A stretch of 64,000 nucleotides of DNA from NCBI GenBank assembly GCA_913019905.1, contig CAJVZD010000014.1:1-64000 (forward strand), in the 5' to 3' direction. Under the pieces are notes generated by a model. The model was not told the DNA's origin. It searched no databases and saw only the letters and a list, made by a program, of their open reading frames with translations. Shown piece after piece: positions 38,158 to 46,748 of this stretch (position 1 is the first letter of the stretch; each line of letters begins with the position of its first letter). This DNA is from an uncultured Cellvibrionales bacterium. Lineage in GTDB: Bacteria; Pseudomonadota; Gammaproteobacteria; Pseudomonadales; Dasaniaceae. The position numbers and the translations under genes are program-made.

Positions 38158-38903
38158 AGTTTATCCCTTAAAGCTGGATCAGTCTCAGACATCGCAGCCT
38201 CTCGAATTTGTCTGGCAACGATATCGTCACCACGACCGTCGTCGATATCGGCAGGCATTTCGATTGCCTGATTATCACTGTTTGCGGCACCGCCACTGGC
38301 ATTGCCTTTTCCACCACTGGCACTCGCACTGGAGGCGGAAGTTATACCACCGCCGCCACTACTTTGAGCATCGGCCATTTCTCCTTCCGACAGAGGGCTT
38401 TCTTCAAACAAAGGCCCATCACCACCCCCGGATTGACTGATGGGATCAAATATATCGACGCCCTCGTCGTCTCCTGAGTTCGCTGTTGATTCCTGCAAAA
38501 TCATATCGTCAAAGTCGCCAAGCGAGTCGTCTAGGGTTTGTTCAAGATTTTCCAGAGATTCTCCACCACTGCCCTCCGTACCGCCAGAACTACCGCTTTT
38601 TCCGGAGCTGGACGAGGATCCGGGGCTTGGCATACCAGATCCCGGCGACCCCGGTTGCGACATCCCGCCACCGGAGCTACTTCCACTTTGCCCGCCCGAC
38701 TGACTGCCGCTCTGACCACCACTCTGACCGCCACTAGAAGGACTAGGGATCGACGGGCTGCCGGAGCTGCCCGAAGGACTACTCGGCGACGACGGCATAC
38801 TAGAACTACTACTAGAGCTCTGACTGGACGGCATTTGGCAGGCCAACAATAAGTTGATCAAACCGATTATTAGACCGAGTTTTACTATTCTGATAATCAT
38901 CAT
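38124..38903 (-). CDS. Ser/Gly-rich repetitive lipoprotein
   Basis: A 259-residue protein. The lipoprotein signal is IGLINLLLACQM, with lipobox LLAC. Residues about 25-115 are almost only Ser, Gly, Pro and Gln in short repeats (SGGQSGGQSGSQSGGQSGSS), a flexible stalk. The second half is acidic with more Gly/Ser runs and ends in a charged helix (DPALRDKLWEEYRRYKNQ). A lipid anchor with a long disordered stalk suggests a spanning or tethering role, as in Braun-type or surface lipoproteins. The repetitive DNA could change length by slippage. It follows the TPR gene by 9 bases. Confidence 0.72.
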   Translation of the reverse strand: MMIIRIVKLGLIIGLINLLLACQMPSSQSSSSSSSMPSSPSSPSGSSGSPSIPSPSSGGQSGGQSGSQSGGQSGSSSGGGMSQPGSPGSGMPSPGSSSSSGKSGSSGGTEGSGGESLENLEQTLDDSLGDFDDMILQESTANSGDDEGVDIFDPISQSGGGDGPLFEESPLSEGEMADAQSSGGGGITSASSASASGGKGNASGGAANSDNQAIEMPADIDDGRGDDIVARQIREAAMSETDPALRDKLWEEYRRYKNQ

Positions 38904-38912
38904 TTAGCAACC

Positions 38913-40118
38913 CTAGCGTACATAAATTGAAATCACATGGTTTTGGATTGTCATTGGTCCCTCAAGACCCAAACGAGGTCTGAACCTAACAGATTTAAGA
39001 TATTCGCGCCCTCTCCTTAAGGTGCTCACTGGCACATCGTCATTGTCATCCAGCAGTTTTATCGCGAAAGCTTTACCGTAGCGCGATACCGTGAGGGAAT
39101 ACATCAGTTGATGAGCATCCTTAATTTGCGACGGAGGTCCCGGAAGATTAAAGCGCGGCAAAATAACCGGGTTTGAAAACAATTTCTCAGCGATTTCATC
39201 GCCGTTTTGTAACATTGCAGCGATCTTATAGGCTTTTTTGTAATTTTTGACAGCAGAATTGGTCTTGTCGAACATAATGTACCAATCAGCCAGATTGATA
39301 TAAGCGTTTGCCAAGCGTCTGGGGTCGTCGGCATGGTTTTCCACCGCTTCAACAACACTGGCAAGACTTTTGCGACCGCTGACATAATAGTTATCCATGT
39401 TTTTGTAGGCGTTATCGGTAGCATTGCCGCCCATCGACGAAAAGGACGTCTTGGCAACGGGGGCAGCAAGATTAAACACCGCCATTTCATAATTAATAAT
39501 CGCGGTTTTTTCCCTGGAGGCGAGATAACCCTCCAACTGCGTGGCAGGATCTGGCAAATGAGTTTGAACTTCACGCAGATCCACCATATAGGCTTGCTCC
39601 AGGTGTTTGAAACCCTCCTCGCTACCCCCTATATGAGCATAGGCCAAAAGATGTAAATCAATACGTTGCTGAAGAGACTCTAATAGGAACAAACCAGTGA
39701 CGTCTGAGTTATGCTTCTGAATCACCGAGGCTTGGTGTAAGAAAGTGGCGGCGGACCGCCAGTCACTCTGGCTTTTGGCGGTATCAGCTAATAGTGTTAA
39801 GTAGGGTATTTGACTCAAATCATATAGACCGAAATTGACGCGTTGTATCTGCATACCCCGCGAAAAAGCATCTCGAGCCTTGTCGAACTCTTTGTTTTCC
39901 AGCAATGCATTTCCTAACCCGATATAAATGTCAGCACTCGCTTCACCGTATGCCCCGAATTCAGCCTCCGCTTGCTCGAGAGCGATAAGATAGGCCTCTA
40001 CGGACTTTGCACTAACAACGCGATTTTGGTCTCCTATAATCCCAACGCCAGTAGCCGCATACAGAGCAGCGCCTTGCGTCAAAGATATAAGCAAAGAGAA
40101 AATCGATAAATATCGCAA
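38913..40118 (-). CDS. Secreted TPR protein with TonB-C-like C-terminal domain
   Basis: A 401-residue protein with a signal peptide (SIFSLLISLTQGAALYAATG). TPR-type helices fill most of the rest (ASADIYIGLGNALLENKEFD, ANAYINLADWYIMFDKTNSA). Residues about 340-400 read SLTVSRYGKAFAIKLLDD, then RRGREYLKSVRFRPRLG and a final strand. This matches the TonB C-terminal pattern of strand, Gly turn, strand, helix and RFRP-like end. It is the first gene of the 13-gene run, after a 438-base spacer. With a TolQ/ExbB-type channel in the same run, a TonB-like end is suggestive of energy transduction. Confidence 0.72.
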   Translation of the reverse strand: MRYLSIFSLLISLTQGAALYAATGVGIIGDQNRVVSAKSVEAYLIALEQAEAEFGAYGEASADIYIGLGNALLENKEFDKARDAFSRGMQIQRVNFGLYDLSQIPYLTLLADTAKSQSDWRSAATFLHQASVIQKHNSDVTGLFLLESLQQRIDLHLLAYAHIGGSEEGFKHLEQAYMVDLREVQTHLPDPATQLEGYLASREKTAIINYEMAVFNLAAPVAKTSFSSMGGNATDNAYKNMDNYYVSGRKSLASVVEAVENHADDPRRLANAYINLADWYIMFDKTNSAVKNYKKAYKIAAMLQNGDEIAEKLFSNPVILPRFNLPGPPSQIKDAHQLMYSLTVSRYGKAFAIKLLDDNDDVPVSTLRRGREYLKSVRFRPRLGLEGPMTIQNHVISIYVR

Positions 40119-40556
40119 TTAAATCAACCCCAAAAACTGTTATTTACTATCAAAGAATAGCAGCCGAATAATACCTGAGTGGAAAAATGATCATTTTTCA
40201 TTAGTACATCTCTTATAGACTCGTCAAAAATGATTTCGTTTCATCGAGAAGCGTCATTCCGCTACTAAGTGAATCAACTCGCTACAAATTAGAACAAAAT
40301 GACGGTTTTATGTTCGCTGCTCGATTCAATCCCAACGATAGATGGAGCAATACCGACCCGGCCTAGTCGTTTTACTGTGATTCCGGCCGTTCAAGCTCGA
40401 GTAAGACAAGCTATTTATTGTCGGGATAAAATGGCTAATTTATTGGTATTTGTCATACTCTCTTTTTTCTATACACTAACCTTACCCGGTCGAAAATAAA
40501 ACCTAAATGAAAAAAAATTTACGCCAGTTATTGGCTGACACTAAAGTTAGAGAATA
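40119..40556. other. Divergent intergenic region upstream of the envelope-machine operon
   Basis: About 438 bases between the TPR gene (minus) and the methyltransferase gene (plus). It must carry the promoters for both. A perfect 18-base palindrome, GAAAAATGATCATTTTTC, lies at 40182-40199, about 65-80 bases upstream of the TPR gene start. It could be an operator or a hairpin. Open frames here (for example 40299-40499) lack a ribosome site and I do not call them. Confidence 0.5.
40182..40199. promoter_or_regulatory. Perfect 18-bp palindrome, possible operator of the TPR-gene operon
   Basis: GAAAAATGA is followed directly by its reverse complement TCATTTTTC. The symmetry and position upstream of the first gene of the run fit a dimeric regulator site. 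There is no experimental support, and no regulator gene lies next to it. Confidence 0.4.
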
Positions 40557-41183
40557 ATGACAGAAAATAGTAACGAGAAAAATACTCGAACAGCCTTCGG
40601 CGTTAAGATACTAAGCTCTCAACATAAGGAAATACGTCACCTCAAAAGACATGAGGACGCGCCGTCAATACACGGTAATAAATTTTGGGGTTCTAGTTAC
40701 CTACTTATGGACTTTCTCCAAAACAACCCACCGGCAGAGGGCTATAAGGTCCTTGAATTAGGATGTGGCTGGGGCCTGGCCGGTATTCATTGCGCAAAAT
40801 TTTATCAATCTAACGTTATCGCGGTTGATGCTGACGGCGCAGTTTTTCCCTATTTGCAACTGCATGCAAAACACAATGATGTGACAATCGAAACCTGGGA
40901 ACAGCGCTTTGAAGATATTGACCCTCAACAGTTAGCAGATATCGATATGATTATTGCCTCTGATGTTTGTTTCTGGGACGAACTGGCAGAGGCGCTGTAT
41001 CAGCTGATAAAACGTGCCTGTAAAGCAGGAGTCAGCCGAATTGTCGTCACCGATCCGGAACGGCCACCGTTCTTTGACCTCGCTAACCGGTGCATGGATG
41101 AGTTTTACGGTGAGCTATTCCAGTGGGATGTCGACGAACCGAGGCGCGCGAGTGGCTGCCTTCTTCTTATCGAGAACGCCTAA
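40557..41183 (+). CDS. Class I SAM-dependent methyltransferase
   Basis: A 208-residue protein. Motif I is VLELGCGWGLAGIHCAKFY, motif II contains VIAVDADGAVFPYLQLHA and the post-motif region reads IIASDVCFWDELAEALYQL. This looks like the small family of lysine or protein N-methyltransferases related to METTL21/Nnt1 and similar bacterial proteins, which have an SDxxY/SDVxF-like motif after the acidic loop. The substrate cannot be named. It is divergent from the envelope-machine operon and stands alone. Confidence 0.8.
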   Translation: MTENSNEKNTRTAFGVKILSSQHKEIRHLKRHEDAPSIHGNKFWGSSYLLMDFLQNNPPAEGYKVLELGCGWGLAGIHCAKFYQSNVIAVDADGAVFPYLQLHAKHNDVTIETWEQRFEDIDPQQLADIDMIIASDVCFWDELAEALYQLIKRACKAGVSRIVVTDPERPPFFDLANRCMDEFYGELFQWDVDEPRRASGCLLLIENA

Positions 41184-41417
41184 GGGACACTCTTAATTTA
41201 CAATTTTTTCGATGCCTGAGCCCCGCGCCTGCGCATTCCTCGCTAAAATCTGATTTTGCTTGAGTCGCCAAGGTATTAGCCGCTAGTATATAATAATACT
41301 TGTTATTGGAATCGAGCCCGCGATCAAAATCGCAGTCATACCTCGATCTACGACGAACCTCCCGCTATAGAGGGTCGCTCAGCTCATTTCAATACCTGTT
41401 CTATCCTAGTCTCCGGG
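41184..41417. other. Intergenic spacer without a supported gene
   Basis: About 230 bases following the methyltransferase gene, continuing into the tandem array at 41418-41470 and then about 130 bases of leader to the DUF2959 gene. No gene, tRNA or clear terminator was seen. Confidence 0.4.
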
Positions 41418-41470
41418 CTATCGATCAGGGCGATAGACCAAGGACTATCGATCAGTGCTATAGATAAAGA
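41418..41470. repeat. Tandem array, four units of 13-14 bp
   Basis: Units: 41418-41430 (CTATCGATCAGGG), 41431-41444 (CGATAGACCAAGGA), 41445-41457 (CTATCGATCAGTG) and 41458-41470 (CTATAGATAAAGA). A partial fifth unit starting CTAC follows. Units 1 and 3 are nearly identical; 2 and 4 are more diverged. Confidence 0.8.
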
Positions 41471-41603
41471 CTACCAATATGGAATATAGACAGGGAAATG
41501 AATCTAATCAAAGTGCCCCTGCTTTGCGATAAAAATTCGATTAATAACAACGATATCTGTTAAAAAACTTCGATTTACACCCACATTCAGGACGGCAGTC
41601 AAT

Positions 41604-42248
41604 ATGAATCTAAAATCCCTTATATTAGCAACAGCCGCATTAACGCTGATCGGTTGCCAATCCACTTATTTTGGCGCTTTAGAAAGCATGGGCATTCACA
41701 AACGGGAAATATTAATTGACCGTATAGAAGATGCACAAGAAGCACAAGTAGAAGGACAAGAGCAATTTAAAAATGCACTGGAGCGTTTTAAGTCGGTGGT
41801 GAATTTTGATGGCGGTGAACTCGAAGAAAATTATTATCTTCTCAATGATGAGTTTGAGCAGAGCGAAAAAGCTGCGACCACAATCCGAGACCGAATTGAC
41901 AGTGTGGACTCTGTTGCAGAAGCCCTGTTCGAGGAATGGGAATCGGAACTCGACCAATATACCAACGCCAATCTCCGACGCGATAGTTTACGGCAACTAA
42001 AGGCCACCCAAAAACGTTACAGTAAGCTAATGACAGCCATGCGCAGAGCAGAGAAGTCGATCGACCCTGTTTTAGACACCTTGCGAGACAATGTACTCTA
42101 TCTAAAACACAACCTGAATGCTCGCGCGATTAACTCATTAAAAAGCGAGCTGAGTAATGTTAACCGCAATGTAAACGTGTTGATCAAAGCTATGGATCAA
42201 GCGATAAGCGAGTCGGACAGCTTTATAAAACAACTAAAACAGGAATAA
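41604..42248 (+). CDS. DUF2959 lipoprotein
   Basis: A 214-residue protein with lipoprotein signal LILATAALTLIGCQST (lipobox LIGC). The mature part is a long charged alpha-helical coiled coil. The typical DUF2959 beginning is YFGALESMGIHKREILIDRI, followed by VEGQEQFKNALERFKSVV. DUF2959 lipoproteins are found across marine gammaproteobacteria and have no known function. The gene is followed by a 116-base spacer rich in GTAA words and then a metallo-beta-lactamase-fold gene on the same strand. Confidence 0.85.
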   Translation: MNLKSLILATAALTLIGCQSTYFGALESMGIHKREILIDRIEDAQEAQVEGQEQFKNALERFKSVVNFDGGELEENYYLLNDEFEQSEKAATTIRDRIDSVDSVAEALFEEWESELDQYTNANLRRDSLRQLKATQKRYSKLMTAMRRAEKSIDPVLDTLRDNVLYLKHNLNARAINSLKSELSNVNRNVNVLIKAMDQAISESDSFIKQLKQE

Positions 42249-42364
42249 AAAAACTGACAGGGTATTGTAAGAACACAGTAAGAGTAATGTCGGAGTAAAG
42301 TAAGTGCACAGTAATCGTGTAAAACTGACCTTTTGAATAACAAAATCAAAATAGGACAAACACT

Positions 42365-43261
42365 ATGAAACGTATTTCCAGCCTTCTATTGGCCATTTTT
42401 TTCACCAGCACTATCCCGTTTAGTGTCGCCGACCACCACGCTCAGTCCAGCTTTAAGGTCACCAACATATCTGATAATTTGATTTTACTACAGGGCCGTG
42501 GTGGTAATATTGCTTTAAACCGAGGTCAGGATGGGGTATTAATTATCGACAACGATTATGCGGACTTAGGCAAGGAGTTGAAGCAACAAATCGAAAACCT
42601 GGCCGGCGGCAGTGCACTAAAATTCATCCTCAATACTCATTGGCACGGAGACCACACTGGAAACAATGAAAGTCTGAATCAGCAGGAAAATGTAAACATC
42701 GTCGCCCACAACAATGTCAGAAAACGTCTCAGCACACGCCAGGAGATGCCCGCCTTTAATAGAGTGGTAGAAGCACATCCTCGTCCAGCACTGCCAACGA
42801 TCACCTTTCCAGATTCAATGACTCTACACTTTAATGACGAAACCTTGATCCTACAACATTACGCAAAGGGTCATACGGACGGCGATTCCGTGATTTTTTT
42901 CAAAAAAAATAATGCAGTCCACATGGGTGACCATATGTTCTATCCAATGTTCCCCTTCGTTGACCTAGCGAGCGGCGGCAACGCTATTTCTTACGCGGAA
43001 AATGTCGGCAAAGTACTGGAAGCCATTGATAGCGAGACTGTGGTCATTCCCGGTCACGGGCCACTAACAGACAAGCAGGGCCTCATGGATTTTCATACCA
43101 TGCTGGTGTCTACCATTGCCGAAGTGAAATCCATGAAAGCTGAAGGGCTAAGCATGAAGGCAGCGCAGGCCAAGGGACTCAGTGCAAAGTGGAAGAAGTG
43201 GAATGTTGGCTTTATCAAAGAACCTGTCTGGATTTCTTTCATTTACAGTAGCTTGAAGTAA
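42365..43261 (+). CDS. Secreted metallo-beta-lactamase-fold hydrolase
   Basis: A 298-residue protein with a signal peptide ending at PFSVADHH. Metal ligands are present: HxHxDH in NTHWHGDHTGNN, Asp/His in KGHTDGDSVIFF, MGDHMFYPMF and a last His in IPGHGPLTD. The SoxH/quinoprotein-relay-like pattern of periplasmic MBL proteins fits. The substrate is unknown; the fold is used for beta-lactams, thioesters, lactones and others. No resistance function should be assumed. It stands apart from the next gene on the opposite strand. Confidence 0.85.
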   Translation: MKRISSLLLAIFFTSTIPFSVADHHAQSSFKVTNISDNLILLQGRGGNIALNRGQDGVLIIDNDYADLGKELKQQIENLAGGSALKFILNTHWHGDHTGNNESLNQQENVNIVAHNNVRKRLSTRQEMPAFNRVVEAHPRPALPTITFPDSMTLHFNDETLILQHYAKGHTDGDSVIFFKKNNAVHMGDHMFYPMFPFVDLASGGNAISYAENVGKVLEAIDSETVVIPGHGPLTDKQGLMDFHTMLVSTIAEVKSMKAEGLSMKAAQAKGLSAKWKKWNVGFIKEPVWISFIYSSLK

Positions 43262-43395
43262 ATATCCGTAAACAGGACTATTAGTAAACACGAGACAACC
43301 GTGGGAATTAAACTATACAAGCAAGCCTACAATAAGGGTTTTACGTAGAAACATTATCGTCAAACGCTGGAGTACGGAAAACGTTTTCTCTCGGA

Positions 43396-43419
43396 CCGCC
43401 CAAACTATCTTTTGGGCGG
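43396..43419. terminator. Hairpin between convergent genes
   Basis: A 9-bp perfect stem (CCGCCCAAA at 43396-43404, TTTGGGCGG at 43411-43419) with a 6-base loop, just past the stop of the kinase-like gene and between convergent transcripts. There is no long T-run on either side, so efficiency is uncertain. Confidence 0.5.
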
Positions 43420-43422
43420 GTA

Positions 43423-45798
43423 CTACTTCGCCTTATCTTTTTTAATTTTTCTAACTGTTTTTTTCTTTTTCAGTTTCCCTTTAATGCTCTTTTTAAGGGT
43501 TTGTTTTGTTTCATAAAAATAGAGTGGAACACGCCACCATTTTGAAACAACCGATCCAAAGTGCCTATTATATTGGTCGACAAATAATTCACGATCGGCC
43601 CAATCTAATTTATAGCAGATACGCATCAAATCGATAAATCGCTGTCGCGGTGACAACCGTTCGTTAAATCCCATCTTCGCGCGGCCAATATCGATCATAT
43701 ACATGTCGATGCCATCAGCATCGTTCATCGCCATCATCAAATTACCGCTAGACAGGTCCCTATGAATAATTCGCTGGTTATGCATTTTGCAAATAAAGCC
43801 GGCCAATTCGCCAAACAATGATTCCTTGGAATAACCTTTGAAGCTTTTTTCGCCGCGATTAAAAGCGCGAAAAACGTCTCGGGCTGAGAAAGCGTGTTCA
43901 ACATAACGGCAAATGTAATAATTTTCTTCAATGCCGCTATTATTATACCGCTCAAAATAGGCAACGGGCTCCGGTGTGCGAATACCACGGCGCAGCATAT
44001 ACGATGCGTTGTCCCAATGACGCTTACCTTTACTGGCCACAAACCGATAAGTAAATTTCTTAATGCCTTTGGCACGGTTCAACTTCACCGTTAATTGCTG
44101 TCGATTAGACTCCGCTACCTTATCGTCACTGACGTCATCCTCGGTACTGCTTATCGTGTGCGGCGAGTTATGATCATCGACGGTCCACAAACGATTTCGG
44201 GTGTCTCGTAACACCTTATTTACCGCCATATGCTCGATTGATTCTGGCAATAGTGGCTTAACAGCGTCTGATAAAGCGACGCCATTTTCCAGCATTAAGG
44301 CCCCGCGCCAGTGTTCTAGCTCAACATGGACTGCCTGCATGCCAGTAACCGATTGCATGACATCACTATTAACTGACATCGACTTCAATTTTTCGACACT
44401 AGGCCTCAAACTTATGTTGTTAACATGCGAAAATATGAATAACGGTTGCTCTGAAACCACCTCCGGCAGATAGCTCATTATATCACCCACGCTATTCCTA
44501 AATTCTAGCGAAACACCATGCCCCGACTGCTCAGAATCACGTTCCGGTGTTGTCGTCTCGAAGATCTCTTTAGGATAAATAGAGCTTAGCGGGATAGTTT
44601 GTGCGTCCCGGCTCCAGACGACATGCACGTCCTGTTCATTCTTAGTAAATACAAAATGATTGACACCATTGTCAGCGCTGACGCCTTGCACACACTGACT
44701 GCCGCTCATTAAATCGATGAGTTTTTTCATGGCACTAAAAGCGGGTCGAATTCTAAAGTTGTCCAGTTGGCCAATGACTTCTTTATAAAAGCTGACATTA
44801 TCGATATCGGGATAACCTTCGCCACCGCAATCAATGAGTCCGTCACGATTTGAAACTAATGGCCCCCAATAAACCCGTTTCATAGAATTGCTAGCCGCCG
44901 CAAGTATCAAATAACGGAGCAAATAGTCGACTTTCTTTTGCTCAGGGTTTGTCGATTTCTTCGCTAAGCGTTTTATGGTCCAGCAGTTGTACGTGCAGTA
45001 GCTCTTTTCTATACCAAACCTTTGGCCGATGCTGTCGAGTACCCGCATTTTTTTAACGAGATTGAGAGACAGAGGGGATTTTAAAAGTCGCCCAAGCACG
45101 CGGTGATCGTACTCTTCCGGCTCGACAACACGTTCGACAAATAGATTATCGGTGTGAATGTCGGGTACGCGACTAAAGCGTGCCATGGCAGACAAAAACA
45201 GCAAATTATATAAAGGCTCGAAGTCGGAAACGTTTGGCCCAGCCAACACGATATCGAAAGGAGCAGCTTCTTCGCAGGCAATGTCCCAGGCAGTCAAAAA
45301 ATCTCGATGCCCGAATCCAGACCAGCGCCCGCGATTAGGGGTATTGCCTACTTCAAATACCGCAACACGTTGATGATACTTATCAAAAACAGATCTAACA
45401 AACTCCCGCCAACGTCGCATCGCCTCTCGATCGGAAGCCATTATTTTCGCTTCAGTATCGAGCGGAAAGACATTGAGGAAAACTTCGAGCCCTTCATCTA
45501 ATACTCGGTCAAGGAGCCGCTGTGCATCTCCGTCTATCGAACAATAGCTAAAGTCCATCCGCACATGACGAATACCCAACTCTGCCAATCTGGAAACGGT
45601 GTAATTCTCGCATTCGATGTTTTCTGACGGCGCAATATTTACACCAAAAAAGTCATTATCTATGTTGACCGGTAAGGATACATCGCTTGATACACCTAAC
45701 CACAATCTCGATCGAATAAGCTCTTTTAAAATATCGACGATGAGCGTCGGCCATGAAAAAGTTGGGCTATCAGGTTTCAAGTAAACACCATCGATCAT
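43423..45798 (-). CDS. Fusion of a glycosidase-like TIM barrel and a Kdo/WaaP-type kinase-like domain
   Basis: About 791 residues from the ATG at 45798; a TTG ten codons upstream is also in frame, and both overlap the preceding gene. The N-terminal half resembles clan-A glycosidase barrels (FGVNIAPSENIECENYTVSR, LGIRHVRMDFSYCS, VAVFEVGNTPNRGRWSGFG). In the last motif the expected acid/base Glu of GNEPN is Thr153, so hydrolase activity is doubtful. The C-terminal 250 residues are a lipopolysaccharide-kinase-like domain with catalytic loop IIHRDLSSGNLMMA (Asp681) and MIDIGRAKMGF as the metal-binding site. A role in LPS core phosphorylation with carbohydrate recognition is my inference. Confidence 0.75.
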   Translation of the reverse strand: MIDGVYLKPDSPTFSWPTLIVDILKELIRSRLWLGVSSDVSLPVNIDNDFFGVNIAPSENIECENYTVSRLAELGIRHVRMDFSYCSIDGDAQRLLDRVLDEGLEVFLNVFPLDTEAKIMASDREAMRRWREFVRSVFDKYHQRVAVFEVGNTPNRGRWSGFGHRDFLTAWDIACEEAAPFDIVLAGPNVSDFEPLYNLLFLSAMARFSRVPDIHTDNLFVERVVEPEEYDHRVLGRLLKSPLSLNLVKKMRVLDSIGQRFGIEKSYCTYNCWTIKRLAKKSTNPEQKKVDYLLRYLILAAASNSMKRVYWGPLVSNRDGLIDCGGEGYPDIDNVSFYKEVIGQLDNFRIRPAFSAMKKLIDLMSGSQCVQGVSADNGVNHFVFTKNEQDVHVVWSRDAQTIPLSSIYPKEIFETTTPERDSEQSGHGVSLEFRNSVGDIMSYLPEVVSEQPLFIFSHVNNISLRPSVEKLKSMSVNSDVMQSVTGMQAVHVELEHWRGALMLENGVALSDAVKPLLPESIEHMAVNKVLRDTRNRLWTVDDHNSPHTISSTEDDVSDDKVAESNRQQLTVKLNRAKGIKKFTYRFVASKGKRHWDNASYMLRRGIRTPEPVAYFERYNNSGIEENYYICRYVEHAFSARDVFRAFNRGEKSFKGYSKESLFGELAGFICKMHNQRIIHRDLSSGNLMMAMNDADGIDMYMIDIGRAKMGFNERLSPRQRFIDLMRICYKLDWADRELFVDQYNRHFGSVVSKWWRVPLYFYETKQTLKKSIKGKLKKKKTVRKIKKDKAK

Positions 45799-46609
45799 TC
45801 TTGTGGCTGGCACGTTGATCTTTTTCAAGCTTTAACAAATGCGCCCACAAAGAATATTTAGCGAGTGGATGTAAGCTCTTATCAACATCTTCGTACACTT
45901 TAGGCGTTAAGTCTTCGAGAGAAATTTCTCCCAATCCCTTCATCGTTTTCACAACTTTAGATTCTCGCCCCAAGCGATGTTGAATGAGACCTTCTATTTC
46001 ATTCTCAGGATTTTCAATTAAGGTGCCGTGCCCAGGGGCTAGGTAGTTAATGGTATATTTTTTTAACAATTGTAAAGAATCGATATACGCCTTCATATCG
46101 CCGTGGGGAGGAATAATGACAACGGTCGAACCTTGCATAATATGATCCCCCGTGATCAGCAAATTATCTTCTTCTACCAAAAAACACAGATGGTTATCGA
46201 CATGCCCCGGGGTACAAATTGCTCGAATATGAAATCCTCCACCGTCTAGCACTTGATCGTGAGTAAAATTTTCTTGCGGCACAAAACTGTTATCTTGATG
46301 GCCGTCATCTACGGGCAACACATTGCCCAATAGAATAGCACCGGTCGCTTCAGCTAAAACTTTCGCTCCGGGAGAATGATCGGGATGGGTATGCGTCACC
46401 AGAATCCACTTAAGACGATCTCCTACCGCATCGAGTATTGCCTGAATATGAGATTCCTCCACCGGACCCGGGTCTATAACAGCAATATTTTTCTCACCCA
46501 CTAAATAAGTGTTAGTCCCTGGACCCGTCATTCTACCGGGATTTGGCACGGTAATTCGCCTGACATTTGGCGACAAACAAATGGGTTTTCCATAAGTAAT
46601 TTCTTTCAT
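45770..46609 (-). CDS. Metallo-beta-lactamase-fold hydrolase (LACTB2/glyoxalase II-like)
   Basis: A 279-residue cytoplasmic protein with no signal peptide. Metal ligands: HxHxDH in VTHTHPDHSPGAK, His in CTPGHVDNHLCF, Asp/His in LLITGDHIMQGSTV, and LAPGHGTLIENP. The MTGPGTNTYLVG start (here GRMTGPGTNTYLVGEKNIAV) and the C-terminal helical LACTB2-type tail fit that subfamily of thioesterases or nucleases. The stop overlaps the beginning of the kinase-like fusion gene, so the two are cotranscribed. fabV lies 139 bases upstream of its start on the same strand. Confidence 0.87.
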   Translation of the reverse strand: MKEITYGKPICLSPNVRRITVPNPGRMTGPGTNTYLVGEKNIAVIDPGPVEESHIQAILDAVGDRLKWILVTHTHPDHSPGAKVLAEATGAILLGNVLPVDDGHQDNSFVPQENFTHDQVLDGGGFHIRAICTPGHVDNHLCFLVEEDNLLITGDHIMQGSTVVIIPPHGDMKAYIDSLQLLKKYTINYLAPGHGTLIENPENEIEGLIQHRLGRESKVVKTMKGLGEISLEDLTPKVYEDVDKSLHPLAKYSLWAHLLKLEKDQRASHKNDRWCLLET

Positions 46610-46748
46610 GACAATAACTCTTTACGCATTATGTTTTCCGGGAGCAACCATAAGGACTCATTAGATAACTTAAGAAATAAGCTGCGCAAGTAAACCTAAC
46701 CATCGCGACCTTTAATCGCCGATCATCTCACTGGCAGCATAACCCTGA

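Noticed and set aside
40299..40499. 66-codon open frame in the divergent spacer
   Set aside because: It has no ribosome site and no domain, and its end is only a short hydrophobic stretch likely due to A/T-rich DNA.
42255..42320. A seventh 14-bp tandem array before the MBL gene
   Set aside because: GTAA words recur but at 5, 6 and 11 base spacing, so there is no clean 13-14 bp period.
42365..46609. Antibiotic-resistance beta-lactamases
   Set aside because: Both proteins have only the general MBL fold. Motifs outside the metal site match periplasmic SoxH-like and LACTB2-like hydrolases, not class B beta-lactamases.
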